Shown: piece after piece, positions 51,842 through 61,011 of the stretch
How positions within the stretch are numbered: position 1 is the first letter of the stretch
Layout of the letters: each line of letters begins with the position of its first letter
From: Bacillota bacterium
Lineage (GTDB): Bacteria; Bacillota; Clostridia; Lachnospirales; Lachnospiraceae
Direction: 5' to 3'
Length of the DNA stretch: 64,000 nt
NCBI GenBank assembly: GCA_023439505.1
Contig: JAEXNR010000052.1
Coordinates: 1 to 64,000 of the forward strand
Made by a program: the position numbers and the translations under genes
Notes under the pieces: generated by a model
Told to the model about the DNA's origin: nothing
The model's input: the letters and a program-made list of their open reading frames with translations, nothing else
Database searches by the model: none

Positions 51842-52756
51842 ATGAAAAAGCTTTCTATCCTTGCCCTTCTTATTTGCATGACATTATTGCTCACATCCTG
51901 TAAGGGTGCTTCCAAAGATACCGCAACCTCTCAGGATAAGCTGCCGGTTTACGTTTCCTTCAACGCTTTATATGAATTTGCAACAGCTGTCGGGCAGGAC
52001 AAGGTTGAGGTCTCATCCATCATTCCCAATGGCATGGAGCCTCATGATTTCGAACCAAAAGCCGCTGATATTGCGGGGCTTAGCAAGGCCAGGGTATTCA
52101 TTTATAATGGTCTTGGTATGGAGTCCTGGGCAGAACAGGCAATCAGCGCCGCCGGTAATCAAGATCTAGTCGTTATTACTGCATCCGAGGGCGCAGACAT
52201 TATTAAGAATACTGAGGAAGAGGAAATAGAAGAACATGGTCAATATGATCCTCATCTATGGCTCAGCCTTAAGGGGGCCGAGAAGGAGGTCGAGAATATT
52301 GCAAAGGGTTTTTCCGAGGCAGACCCTGATCATAAAGAGTTCTATCAAAAGAATGCAGATCAGTATATCAGTCAGTTAGAAGAATTATACACGGAATACA
52401 ACAGCAAATTTTCTGCCCTGGAGAACAAATATTTCGTTACAGGCCATGCTGCCTTTCAATATTTTTGCAGAGATTTCGGTTTAATTCAAAATAGTGTGGA
52501 GGACGTGTTTGCAGAAGGAGAGCCCAGCACAAAGCAGCTTGCCGAGTTGGTGGATTACTGCAGGGAAAATCATGTATCAACGATATTCGCGGAAGAGATG
52601 GCCAGTCCCGACATCTCCAGGACTCTGGCAAATGAAGTCGGTGCTTCTGTTGAAACGATTTACACCGTCGAGAGTGCGGAAGATGATATGACCTATCTGG
52701 AACGCATGAAATCTAATTGCGAAAAGATCTACAAAAGCTTATCCGGTGACAACTAA
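51842..52756 (+). CDS. znuA: Zinc-binding lipoprotein ZnuA
   Basis: A 304-residue cluster 9 solute-binding protein. The signal peptide ends in LLLTSC, with Cys20 lipidated. Metal ligands are the His in NGMEPHDFEP, the His in HGQYDPHLW after a short acidic stretch, the His in VTGHAAFQYF, and the Glu/Asp region EEMASPDIS. It captures zinc (manganese is possible in this family) for ZnuBC, encoded divergently. GAGG precedes ATG by about nine bases. It is monocistronic with its own terminator and a structured leader. Confidence 0.93.
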   Translation: MKKLSILALLICMTLLLTSCKGASKDTATSQDKLPVYVSFNALYEFATAVGQDKVEVSSIIPNGMEPHDFEPKAADIAGLSKARVFIYNGLGMESWAEQAISAAGNQDLVVITASEGADIIKNTEEEEIEEHGQYDPHLWLSLKGAEKEVENIAKGFSEADPDHKEFYQKNADQYISQLEELYTEYNSKFSALENKYFVTGHAAFQYFCRDFGLIQNSVEDVFAEGEPSTKQLAELVDYCRENHVSTIFAEEMASPDISRTLANEVGASVETIYTVESAEDDMTYLERMKSNCEKIYKSLSGDN

Positions 52757-52769
52757 TATATCATCCGCT

Positions 52770-52816
52770 AACAAACCGGACCAATACGCAAGTATCTGGT
52801 CCGGTTTGTTTATTTT
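52770..52816 (+). terminator. Terminator of znuA
   Basis: AACAAACCGGACCA (52770-52783) pairs perfectly with TGGTCCGGTTTGTT (52797-52810), followed by a T-rich stretch. The symmetric stem may also serve the convergent gene. Confidence 0.85.
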
Positions 52817-52819
52817 AAT

Positions 52820-54664
52820 CTATTCCATCATAATTTTTAACAGGGTCAGAAAATACCAGTCCGATTCCGACTGATAAAGCACTTCTTTGGCATAGGCAGG
52901 ATTATCGGTAATGATATTATCCACACCAATCCTTCTTAGACGTTCCATTTCCGCTTTTGAATTCACCGTCCACACCACAAGTTCTTTACCATTATCATGT
53001 ATCTTACGCAAGATGCTCTTTGAAATCAAATTGGACTTCATGCTGAAAAAGTCAATCACCGGATTTTCAATCAGCCCCGGGTGCAGTTGATAGGTGATAT
53101 AACCGGTTCTGATATCGGGATTTAATTCTTTGATCTGTTCCAGACAGGAGAGATTCGTGGAGGTGATGACACACTGCCATTCCATTTCATAATTCTCGAT
53201 CAGGGATACCACCTTCTCCGGTAACTGCTCCTCAGGATTACGATATTTTAGATCCAGGTTAAGAAACACCCGGCCCTTACAGCTCTCCAACACCTCTTCC
53301 AGTGTGGGAATTCCGGTACCCGCAAACCTCTGATCCAGCCATATTCCCGCATCCAATCCGGCGACATCCTCATAATTCATATCCCATATATTCTTTTTTA
53401 CCCCCGTTGTCCGTCTCAGACTGCTGTCATGGAGCAACATTGGTACACCATCTTTGGTAAGTCTTACATCAACCTCTACATAATCCGCCCGCTCTTCAAT
53501 TGCCCTTTCCACCGCCGGGATGGTATTCTCCGGGATATCGTGGGAAAATCCGCGATGTGACGTAACCTTAAGCTCATTTAAGTTCATGTAATCCAGGGGA
53601 GACCCGTTTCTTAATATCTTTACAAAGAAGTATAGATTAATGATTACCAGCATCAGAAACGTATAGAGTAAAATTTTCCTGTAGGAACTACCCCCACCCT
53701 GCCTTTTACGAAGGAGATTCTCTCTGATCTCTTCCTCCTGGTCGATCTCCTTCTCCGTATTTAAATGATAGAAATAGAACAGGTGCGTATACAATGCCAT
53801 GTTACTGATGGTGCAGATCAGAAAGATAAAGGTCATCAGATACACTTCCATTGTCTCATTCAGGAAGATAAAAGTGGTAATGGCCTTATGTTTATCAAAG
53901 GCAGTGGAGGCAAACAGCATTGTGACAGCCATGATAAATAGATAGAACGCTATAATCACAATGGCGACAAACAGATTCCACCCCAGAAAATATAAGAGGG
54001 TACGCAGGGGTCTGTTCTTCTCACGTTCCCTTCCATTTTTTATCGAATCAGCATAGGATGATTTATTAAAGATATAATAATGATAGGTAAATGCCCGGCG
54101 AAGCAAATTAAAACAGATCAAGCCAACTACCACCACAACAATCAAGGTGCGAAAGGCGGGACCCGGCATCTCATTGGCGACAAAACGCATCATCCGTGTC
54201 TTATATAGTACAAACAAGAACAAAGGCAGATTAAATATTCCCAGCGTACTCCATACTGCGGGAACAAAGCGAAGGCTTCCTTTTGGTATGTAAAAAATAA
54301 CTTTGAATATCGCCTGTAAAACGATCCGGTGAGCTTTTACCCTCTTATGCTGTTCCAGCTGTCCAAAAAAGAGAATGAGGTAATGAACCTCAAACAGGAG
54401 AAACAAACCAATGATATAAAACAATAAAATGATCATGAGAACCGATACCGGATTTAATAGAAAGTTCTTAATATTATCCACGGTTACATAGCGAAAGCCT
54501 GTAACCTTTAAGGTTAATTGATACACCGCGGACATGGTTGGGGTTAATACAACAAAGAATAGTAAAAGCAGAACCATTTGTCCGATAAAAAGTGATACGA
54601 TATTCTGAAAAATCAACTTTAATGAATTAATATAAACCCTGTTATGAAACACCTTTTTCATCAT
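52820..54664 (-). CDS. Membrane-anchored glycerophosphodiester phosphodiesterase
   Basis: A 614-residue protein. Residues 1 to about 340 are a membrane domain with about eight helices of the kind found before GDPD domains in Firmicutes. The C-terminal 240 residues are a GDPD catalytic domain: TSHRGFSHDIPENT (catalytic His, Glu), YVEVDVRLTKDGVPMLLHD (metal Glu/Asp and second His), NLDLKYRNPE and VWTVNSKAEMERL. It splits glycerophosphodiesters or polyglycerol-phosphate chains such as lipoteichoic acid at the outer membrane surface. AGAGGGAATGG precedes ATG. It is a stand-alone gene convergent with znuA. Confidence 0.9.
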   Translation of the reverse strand: MMKKVFHNRVYINSLKLIFQNIVSLFIGQMVLLLLFFVVLTPTMSAVYQLTLKVTGFRYVTVDNIKNFLLNPVSVLMIILLFYIIGLFLLFEVHYLILFFGQLEQHKRVKAHRIVLQAIFKVIFYIPKGSLRFVPAVWSTLGIFNLPLFLFVLYKTRMMRFVANEMPGPAFRTLIVVVVVGLICFNLLRRAFTYHYYIFNKSSYADSIKNGREREKNRPLRTLLYFLGWNLFVAIVIIAFYLFIMAVTMLFASTAFDKHKAITTFIFLNETMEVYLMTFIFLICTISNMALYTHLFYFYHLNTEKEIDQEEEIRENLLRKRQGGGSSYRKILLYTFLMLVIINLYFFVKILRNGSPLDYMNLNELKVTSHRGFSHDIPENTIPAVERAIEERADYVEVDVRLTKDGVPMLLHDSSLRRTTGVKKNIWDMNYEDVAGLDAGIWLDQRFAGTGIPTLEEVLESCKGRVFLNLDLKYRNPEEQLPEKVVSLIENYEMEWQCVITSTNLSCLEQIKELNPDIRTGYITYQLHPGLIENPVIDFFSMKSNLISKSILRKIHDNGKELVVWTVNSKAEMERLRRIGVDNIITDNPAYAKEVLYQSESDWYFLTLLKIMME

Positions 54665-54872
54665 CCATTCCCTCTTTGCTGCCCCTCATCTGTCAACTCA
54701 TCTGACAGGGATTATTTAATTCTATTGTATTGCAATAAAGAAATTTCGACAAGTAGATCGTGAATAATTTTTTTGCCATAAACAAAATGGAAGCAGCGGT
54801 GAATCAAATCACTTTCTACTTCCATTCCTGTCATTATGAAAACGAATATTACTTTTTTGTTGGTCTTCGCAC

Positions 54873-56237
54873 CTATATAATAAACAAGGCCACGATAATT
54901 GTTGCTCCAAATCCGCATAATACAGGGATCAAATTCTTTCTTGCAAGATCCTTTGCCTCAACACCGCAGATTGCCGCTACCGGAATAACGCCCCAGGGAA
55001 TGATGGTTCCGCCGCCAACCCATATGGTAATGATCTGACCAAGTGCTGTTAAGGCTGCAACATTTAAGTGTCCTATCGAAGAGAAAGTCTGTGCAATGGA
55101 ACCCACCAGCGGAAGTCCCGAGAAACCGGATCCGTCTAAACCGGTGATAATCCCGACTGCTGTTTCTGTCATTACTACTGAGAACTTTGATAATGGTATC
55201 TGATTGGATAGCCAAAGACCGATATCATTTAAAAGACCTGTTACATCGGGTCCGAGTACACTCTTTGCAAAGCCCTCACTGCCCATAAAGAAGAATGCGG
55301 CGATTACGATTACCGGTGCAAAAATTTTAATTGCAAATTTGAACCCTTCTTTGATATGTTCTGTCGTTATTTCCAAAGAAGCTCCCACCCCTTTATCGAG
55401 AATTGTGATAATACAGGTAAGGATCAGTGCGGTCCCTGCAACAAGTGCGGTGGCATCTCCTCCGTTAATTTTAAACAGGATCATAATAACGATATCTGCA
55501 ATGAAGGATAATGGCATAAGTATGGCTACGAATCTGGCAAGTCCCGGTTTTTTAATTTCCTTTAATACCAGTTCTTTTTTTTCTACGACAGCTCCCTTAT
55601 TTTGCTTCATTTCTCTTAGCATCATGAAGAAGGCAACACCTGCCGTTACCACCGACATGGTAATCCACAGAGGAATACTTGCGCTGATCACATCATTCAC
55701 ATCCAGTCCTGCTGCCTTTGAAGAGATCGCCGGTGCTCCCTGAATGACAAAGTCGGAAGAAAGTCCCATACCATGACCGAAGATGTTCATTGCTACAGCT
55801 GCCCAGATAACCGGAAGACCTACTTCTGCGGCAACCGGAAGCAATAAGGCTCCGATTAAGGCTACAGCAGGAGACGGCCAGATCAGCCATGATACAATCA
55901 GCATGGTAAATCCGATAATCCAGAATGCTGCTTTGTTGTTCTTAATGATTTTTCTGACCGGATGCATCATAACCTCATCCGCTCCAAGCGCGATCATCGC
56001 TTTTGACATAGAAACGACCAATGCAATAACAACAATAATACCCAGCAGTTCCACACAGGAACTAATCAGTGCATTATTCAATACCTGAATGGACTTAATA
56101 ATGCTTCCTGAATAAACAAAACCCATAATCAGGATACCCGCGATACACGGAACAACAATTTCCTTCTTAAATAATAATGCGATGAGTACAACTAACGTGA
56201 TGATGATGTAAGCGATATGCAGCGATGTAAGTGCCAT
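54873..56237 (-). CDS. Carboxylate-type membrane permease (GntP/DcuC-like ion transporter superfamily)
   Basis: A 454-residue permease with ten to twelve hydrophobic helices and few charged residues in them. ATG 56237 gives eight bases to GGGAGG; an ATG two codons earlier is too close. Conserved-looking segments are WPSPAVALIGALLLPVA, NIFGHGMGLSSDFVIQG and IWVGGGTIIPWGVIPVAAI. The overall form suits carboxylate:cation symporters, but I cannot name the subfamily. It is the last gene of the catabolic block, 54 bases after the FAD oxidoreductase, so it probably imports that pathway's substrate. Confidence 0.75.
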   Translation of the reverse strand: MALTSLHIAYIIITLVVLIALLFKKEIVVPCIAGILIMGFVYSGSIIKSIQVLNNALISSCVELLGIIVVIALVVSMSKAMIALGADEVMMHPVRKIIKNNKAAFWIIGFTMLIVSWLIWPSPAVALIGALLLPVAAEVGLPVIWAAVAMNIFGHGMGLSSDFVIQGAPAISSKAAGLDVNDVISASIPLWITMSVVTAGVAFFMMLREMKQNKGAVVEKKELVLKEIKKPGLARFVAILMPLSFIADIVIMILFKINGGDATALVAGTALILTCIITILDKGVGASLEITTEHIKEGFKFAIKIFAPVIVIAAFFFMGSEGFAKSVLGPDVTGLLNDIGLWLSNQIPLSKFSVVMTETAVGIITGLDGSGFSGLPLVGSIAQTFSSIGHLNVAALTALGQIITIWVGGGTIIPWGVIPVAAICGVEAKDLARKNLIPVLCGFGATIIVALFII

Positions 56238-56265
56238 ACACATTTCCTCCCTTTTTTTATTCTTA

Positions 56266-56289
56266 CAGGCGAATATATCCTTTCGCCTG
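56266..56289 (-). promoter_or_regulatory. Hairpin between FAD oxidoreductase and permease genes
   Basis: CAGGCGAA (56266-56273) pairs perfectly with TTCGCCTG (56282-56289). On the minus strand no T-run follows, so it may stabilise the upstream message or reduce read-through into the permease gene. Confidence 0.45.
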
Positions 56290-56290
56290 A

Positions 56291-57556
56291 TTAAGATGCA
56301 AATACATTGAAAAGTCCTTCGTTTTTCATAGTTTCACGGATTTTATCCACATCTGTTTCATACAATCCGAGTTTTTTCATATGTTCAAACAGTACGGAAC
56401 CGGAGAACGTATACTTCTTACCAAGCCCCTCTTCTGTCTGCATCTCTTCATTAACAAATGCAATGGCCTCACCAATCGCTGTCTTTCTGGATAATTCCAG
56501 CAGCGGCAGATCCTTTAAATATCTGGTGGTGTTGTATCCGGCAAGAACACCGGTTACAATCGCTTCCGTATGTCCAACTAATAACCCTGCTTTCTCACCC
56601 GCACAGAACAAATTCTTTAATCCGATTACCTGCAGCGCATTCGTTCTCGGTGACATGTCAAAATATCTCATGGAATTACCCTTCCCACCGGAATACGGAT
56701 CCTCGTATCGTGCGTTTTCAAAGCCGGGAATTTTATGCAGTTTCTCTATTGTATAATAAGGTGTCATTAATTTTGCATGTCCTGTGTCAAGAAGCACTAC
56801 ATTTTCGGCAAATTCTTTTAAGGCATACTGTTGACAGGCTTTTACGCTCAAATGATTTTCAATCAGCTCTTCGGGCAGAGGGATTACCGCTACTCCGTCT
56901 CTGTTGAGAGTCTCAATGATTTCCGGTGCAAGAGACTCTTTATACAGTTTGCAGGAACCGCTCATGGCACCGATGGATCCGTCTGCCTTCGTTCCCCTGA
57001 TTTCCTTTATTCCACAGATGCCCGCAAGGCTTACTCTTCCTCCATAGCTTGGACATCTGAGAATACACATTGCACAGCCATTGCCATACATTCCGCAGTT
57101 ATTCATGGGTCCTGCGGTTCCGGTTGCATCGATAAAAGCATCTGCCTCAAACACCTCACCACTTGCTGTCTTAATACTTTTGATCACACCGTCTTCTACC
57201 TCGGCTTTTACCACTCTTTCCTGCAGTCTGACATCAACACCGATTTCTTTCAGATAATTTGTGATGGCAACGGGTGTTTTGGCAATATCATAAAGGTTCG
57301 CATGCTCATGTCCCGGAAAATTAATATTGGTATGACGGCTATTGTCATCGATAATCTGAAAGATATCCCCGCCGCCCATGGCAATCATTTCTTCCGTTGC
57401 GGTATATCTTCCGTTATTTCTCATAATCCCGCCGACAAGGCCTGTCCCCAGAAGTAAATCCGTTCGTTCCAATAATACTACATCAGCTCCCTGTTTTCTT
57501 GCTGCATAAGCTGCGGAGCATCCAGCCCATCCGCCACCAGTAATTACGATCTTCAT
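56291..57556 (-). CDS. FAD-dependent oxidoreductase
   Basis: A 421-residue flavoprotein. ATG 57556 follows GGCGGAG; the frame runs to 57577. The N-terminus KIVITGGGWAGCSAAYAARK binds the FAD ADP part and ends strand 2 with the acidic LLER. A second FAD contact lies in DAFIDATGTAGP and the C-terminal LKNLFCAGEKAGLLVGH. A Cys cluster, CGMYGNGCAMCILRC (CX6CX2CX3C, about residues 158-173), could hold an iron-sulphur centre or be redox active. The substrate is probably an amino or hydroxy acid from the same cluster. Confidence 0.8.
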   Translation of the reverse strand: MKIVITGGGWAGCSAAYAARKQGADVVLLERTDLLLGTGLVGGIMRNNGRYTATEEMIAMGGGDIFQIIDDNSRHTNINFPGHEHANLYDIAKTPVAITNYLKEIGVDVRLQERVVKAEVEDGVIKSIKTASGEVFEADAFIDATGTAGPMNNCGMYGNGCAMCILRCPSYGGRVSLAGICGIKEIRGTKADGSIGAMSGSCKLYKESLAPEIIETLNRDGVAVIPLPEELIENHLSVKACQQYALKEFAENVVLLDTGHAKLMTPYYTIEKLHKIPGFENARYEDPYSGGKGNSMRYFDMSPRTNALQVIGLKNLFCAGEKAGLLVGHTEAIVTGVLAGYNTTRYLKDLPLLELSRKTAIGEAIAFVNEEMQTEEGLGKKYTFSGSVLFEHMKKLGLYETDVDKIRETMKNEGLFNVFAS

Positions 57557-57615
57557 TCTTTTTTCTCCGCCTTTCATAATTAAACTCTATCCTTACTACT
57601 ATAAAGGAAAATAAC

Positions 57616-57656
57616 AAAAAAAGCAAAGAAAGCATTTTTCTCTGCTTCTTTGCTTT
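57616..57656 (-). terminator. Terminator/attenuator before the FAD oxidoreductase gene
   Basis: On the minus strand AAAGCAAAGAAGCA (57643-57656) pairs with its complement at 57620-57634 (14 bp, one bulge, 8-base loop), followed by seven T residues. It lies between a promoter (57694-57722) and the gene start at 57556. Confidence 0.8.
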
Positions 57657-57693
57657 AAGAAATATCATATCAATATGTTTTGTTAATGAAAAG

Positions 57694-57722
57694 AGTATAC
57701 AAAATCTTTACATGAATTACAA
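57694..57722 (-). promoter_or_regulatory. Promoter upstream of the FAD oxidoreductase gene
   Basis: On the minus strand TTGTAA (57717-57722), a 17-base spacer and TATACT (57694-57699). The predicted transcript would meet the terminator after about 30 bases. Confidence 0.55.
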
Positions 57723-57748
57723 GCACCACTTTGTACATTTATCGACAT

Positions 57749-58972
57749 TTATAGTGGACATGATGTACAGTTCCCTGAAAGGTCTGCGACAAATTCTTCC
57801 AGCCTACCCAGTGCTGTCTCAATATTCTCCATAGATGCGGCAAAAGAGATTCTGATCTCCTGCGTACATGATTTGCCAAGGCCCACTCCCGGGATAACCG
57901 CCACATGCTTTTCCTCCAGTAATTTTCCTGCAAATTCCATGCCGCTTAAGCCGGTTTTTGATACATTTACCATAAGATAGAATGCTCCCCCGGGTACTAC
58001 ATAAGAAAGACTCTTAATCTGATCCAGACCCTCCATCAACCGCTTTCTTCTTCTGGCAAATTCGCCAATCATCTCAGCAATTTCCTGCTTGGTCTGATCC
58101 GTATCCATACCCCGAGCCACCCCGATCTGAAGAAAGGTGGGGGAACAGGTGGTAGAATACTGGTGAATTTTTAATATGGCGTTGATTATCTTCTCTCCCG
58201 CACAAAGATATCCCAGCCGCCATCCGGTCATTGCATAGGTTTTCGAGAAGCCGTTAATAATAACAGAGCGCTCCTTCATTCCCGGAAAAGATGCAATGGA
58301 ACGAAATACCGCGTCGTCATAACATAATTGACTGTACATTTCGTCTGAAAGGATTATAAAATTATGCTTATGTGAAAGCTCACACAGCTTTTCCAATATG
58401 GCAGGGTCATATACCGCACCTGTGGGATTGTTGGGATTATTCAGAATCAACAGCTTTGTTCTGTCGGTGATGTGTGCCTCCACCTCATTGATATCAATTT
58501 CAAACCGGTTTTCTCTTTTTAACGGAAGTATTACCGGAACTGCGCCGCAGATCCTTACCATATTTTCATAATTGACAAAGGCGGGGGAAAAGATGATTGC
58601 CTCATCCCCTTCCTCTATCAATGCCAGAATGGCATTGTTGATGGCTTCGGCACCACTGCTGGTGACAAGGATCTGGGTCTTCTCGTCATAGCTGACGCCG
58701 GTCTCTTCCAGCGTCTTCTTTGCAATTTTCTCTCTCAGGCTTTCATGGCCTCTGTTGGAGCAATAATGGGTAAAATTCTGGCTCAGTGCTGACACCGTCT
58801 CCCTTTTGATATCGGCAGGGGTATTAAAATCCGGCTCGCCTGCACTAAGGGCAATGATTTTATGCCCTTCCTTTCTTAATTCATCCACCCGGTTCAAGAC
58901 CGTTCTGATCAGGGAAGGCTCCACGTTCTTCACACGCCGGGTTTCCTGGTTCAACTCGTATTCTATTTTCAT
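57749..58972 (-). CDS. PLP-dependent aminotransferase, class I fold
   Basis: A 407-residue aminotransferase. ATG 58972 follows GGAGG; the ATG at 58984 overlaps that site. Seen are SAGEPDFNTPADI near the N-terminus, LILNNPNNPTGAVY (PLP ring Asn), LSDEMYSQL (Asp/Tyr), the Schiff-base lysine in NGFSKTYAMTGWRLGY (near residue 235) and the C-terminal arginine of IRISFAAS. Such enzymes interconvert amino acids and 2-oxo acids. It is followed by its operon end and preceded by a D-2-hydroxyacid dehydrogenase 32 bases away, which together could link an amino acid to its 2-hydroxy acid. Confidence 0.92.
   Translation of the reverse strand: MKIEYELNQETRRVKNVEPSLIRTVLNRVDELRKEGHKIIALSAGEPDFNTPADIKRETVSALSQNFTHYCSNRGHESLREKIAKKTLEETGVSYDEKTQILVTSSGAEAINNAILALIEEGDEAIIFSPAFVNYENMVRICGAVPVILPLKRENRFEIDINEVEAHITDRTKLLILNNPNNPTGAVYDPAILEKLCELSHKHNFIILSDEMYSQLCYDDAVFRSIASFPGMKERSVIINGFSKTYAMTGWRLGYLCAGEKIINAILKIHQYSTTCSPTFLQIGVARGMDTDQTKQEIAEMIGEFARRRKRLMEGLDQIKSLSYVVPGGAFYLMVNVSKTGLSGMEFAGKLLEEKHVAVIPGVGLGKSCTQEIRISFAASMENIETALGRLEEFVADLSGNCTSCPL
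57753..57770. promoter_or_regulatory. Candidate PucR site 1
   Basis: AGTGGACATGATGTACAG, matching 15 of 18 bases with the site at 63491-63508. It lies about 30 bases upstream of the -35 of the FAD oxidoreductase promoter, where an activator would bind, and overlaps the end of the aminotransferase gene. Confidence 0.4.
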
Positions 58973-59004
58973 CCTAACCTCCATCTATGCGTAGATTACA
59001 AAAT

Positions 59005-59994
59005 TCATGAATTCGTCACTTCATTGATGCAATGACCCTGTCTCTCATACTCTCTGAGATTTTCAAAGGACGTCATGATCATATTCTCAACAGCAGTATC
59101 CGTATAGAAACTCATATGCGCCGTATAAATGACATTCTCTTCCTCAATGAGCCGCCTTAGTACAAAACTTAATTGTTCCCCATTCACTTTTTTTCTGATA
59201 TAAGGGATCTCATTGTCATATACATCAAAAGCCGCAGCACTGATTTTCTTATTCACCAAAGCCTCAAGCACCGCACCGTACTCCATAAGTCCGCCCCTTG
59301 CCGTATTGATTAACACTACGCCATCCTTCATGGAAGCAATGGTACGAGAATTAATCAATTTTTCATTTTCTTTGGTAAGAGGGCAATGGAGTACAATGAT
59401 ATCACTCTTTGCAAGTACCTGCACCTGTTCCGTATAGGTGACAAGCTCCCTGATCGCCGGATTTTCATATAAATCATAAGCAAGAATCTCACAACCAAAC
59501 CCATGGAGGATTTTAATGGTTTCGGCCCCGATTCTTCCCGTACCGATAACGCCTGCGGTCAGATTACGAAGTTCCCTGCCCTTAAGGCCCGTTAGCGTAA
59601 AATCATAATCATTGACCATTCTTAACTCACGCTTCATTTTTCGCAGTGCCATTAAAATGAGGCAAAGGGTATGCTCTGCAATGGCATTGGGTGAATATCT
59701 GGGAACATTGGCGCCTTTGATGCCTGCTTCCTTCATGGCCGCCGTATCCAGATGATCCGTACCGGCTGCCCTGGATACCACATATCTGATCCCGGCCTTT
59801 CTGAGCTGCTCTGTCTTCTCTTTATCTACTTTACAGTTGGTGGTAATCCACACCGCATCATAACCATGGAATTTATCCTCCTCTGCAAGATTAAAATCAA
59901 AGTCAGCCAAAACCAACTCAAATTGAAATGTATCGTTACATTCTCTGATATATTCAAGTTCATCTTTACTCGCATTAAATAATAAGAATCTCAT
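59005..59994 (-). CDS. D-2-hydroxyacid dehydrogenase
   Basis: A 329-residue NAD-dependent enzyme that interconverts 2-oxo acids and D-2-hydroxy acids. The N-terminal catalytic domain (MRFLLFNASKDELEYI) resembles D-lactate dehydrogenases. GVIGTGRIGAETIKIL (about 145-160) binds NAD, INTARGG carries the catalytic Arg region, and the Glu and the His of IYTAHMSFYT complete the triad. GGGAGGCAGAT precedes ATG. It follows the AEC transporter gene and precedes the aminotransferase. Confidence 0.9.
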   Translation of the reverse strand: MRFLLFNASKDELEYIRECNDTFQFELVLADFDFNLAEEDKFHGYDAVWITTNCKVDKEKTEQLRKAGIRYVVSRAAGTDHLDTAAMKEAGIKGANVPRYSPNAIAEHTLCLILMALRKMKRELRMVNDYDFTLTGLKGRELRNLTAGVIGTGRIGAETIKILHGFGCEILAYDLYENPAIRELVTYTEQVQVLAKSDIIVLHCPLTKENEKLINSRTIASMKDGVVLINTARGGLMEYGAVLEALVNKKISAAAFDVYDNEIPYIRKKVNGEQLSFVLRRLIEEENVIYTAHMSFYTDTAVENMIMTSFENLREYERQGHCINEVTNS

Positions 59995-60093
59995 ATCTGC
60001 CTCCCAGCTCAGGTGCTTTTAATTTTCTTCTCTCCCTGTCTTTACCAAGTATCTATACTTCCATCTACCGCTTTTCGCTTACACGGCGTCCTG

Positions 60094-60996
60094 TCAGACC
60101 AGAAATAAGCTTACCACCGGTATGGTAATTAACGATAGTACCGTACTTAGAAACACACAGGTGGATGCAAATTCTGCATTTCCATCGTATTTGTCTGCCA
60201 GCATCACAGTGGTACTGCCCGCCGGCATTGCTGAGAGCAGTACAATCACTCCGGTAACCAGGTTATCTACCTGAAAAAGTTTCAGGATGACCAGGATTGC
60301 CGCCGGTATGGCAATTAAACGGATTGCAGAAAAGCAAAACAATTCCTTATCCAGAATATTTCTCACATTGATTTCTGCCAGGATGGAACCGATGATAATC
60401 ATGGAAATCGCCGTATTGCTGCCGCCGATACCGGATAGGGTTTTTAACAGAAAGCCCGGCAGCGGTATCTGGGTAAGCATCAGGAAGAACCCGACAAATA
60501 CTGCGATAATGCAGGGATGGGTCATTAGTTTCTTAGCGGTGGATTTCCCGTCCGTCTTCGTAAATAAGGCAAGCCCGGAAGACCACATGGCAAATCGGAG
60601 GGGAATCAGGGCGACGGATGCAAACAGGAGGCCCTGACTGCCAAAGACAGATTCTACAATGGGATTTCCGAGAAATCCGGCATTGGAGCATATAATGGCA
60701 TAGCGAAGCACCGCCTGCCTGTCCTTTGGTGCCTTTTTAAATAACAGCTTACTCAATAACACATACAGTACCTGAGTAATAATTGCCACGATAAAAACCG
60801 TAAGACAATTTCTTAGCAGCTCATAAGACCAGTCAATCAGAAAAGAATTCACAATATTGCAAGGCAGAATGATCTCTATAATAAGATCTGTGAATTTCTT
60901 CCTGTTTCGATTTGTGATAATTCCCTTTTTCTGCGCATATATTCCCACCAGTATTAATAAAAACAGGGTTCCCTGCATGTCAATCATCGATCTCAT
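60094..60996 (-). CDS. AEC-family (auxin efflux carrier-like) transporter
   Basis: A 300-residue membrane protein with about ten helices in two five-helix halves. The N-terminal GTLFLLILVGIYAQKKGIITN, the mid-protein NAGFLGNPIVESVFG and the late LSAMPAGSTTVMLADKYDGN are typical of AEC carriers, which in bacteria move malate, lactate or similar acids. GGAGATGAGCGG precedes ATG. It lies between the two dehydrogenase genes and probably moves their hydroxy acid. Confidence 0.88.
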   Translation of the reverse strand: MRSMIDMQGTLFLLILVGIYAQKKGIITNRNRKKFTDLIIEIILPCNIVNSFLIDWSYELLRNCLTVFIVAIITQVLYVLLSKLLFKKAPKDRQAVLRYAIICSNAGFLGNPIVESVFGSQGLLFASVALIPLRFAMWSSGLALFTKTDGKSTAKKLMTHPCIIAVFVGFFLMLTQIPLPGFLLKTLSGIGGSNTAISMIIIGSILAEINVRNILDKELFCFSAIRLIAIPAAILVILKLFQVDNLVTGVIVLLSAMPAGSTTVMLADKYDGNAEFASTCVFLSTVLSLITIPVVSLFLV

Positions 60997-61011
60997 CCGC
61001 TCATCTCCAAT

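Noticed and set aside
54712..54918. 68-residue frame after the permease gene
   Set aside because: It overlaps the 3' end of the permease in another frame, with no ribosome-binding site and no homology by eye.
55204..55743. 179-residue plus-strand frame opposite the permease gene
   Set aside because: It is the antisense shadow of a hydrophobic membrane protein, rich in Ser/Thr/Ile/Pro, with no ribosome-binding site or domain.
56831..57457. 208-residue plus-strand frame opposite the FAD oxidoreductase gene
   Set aside because: It lies wholly inside a gene with clear FAD motifs on the other strand and has no recognisable domain or start signal.
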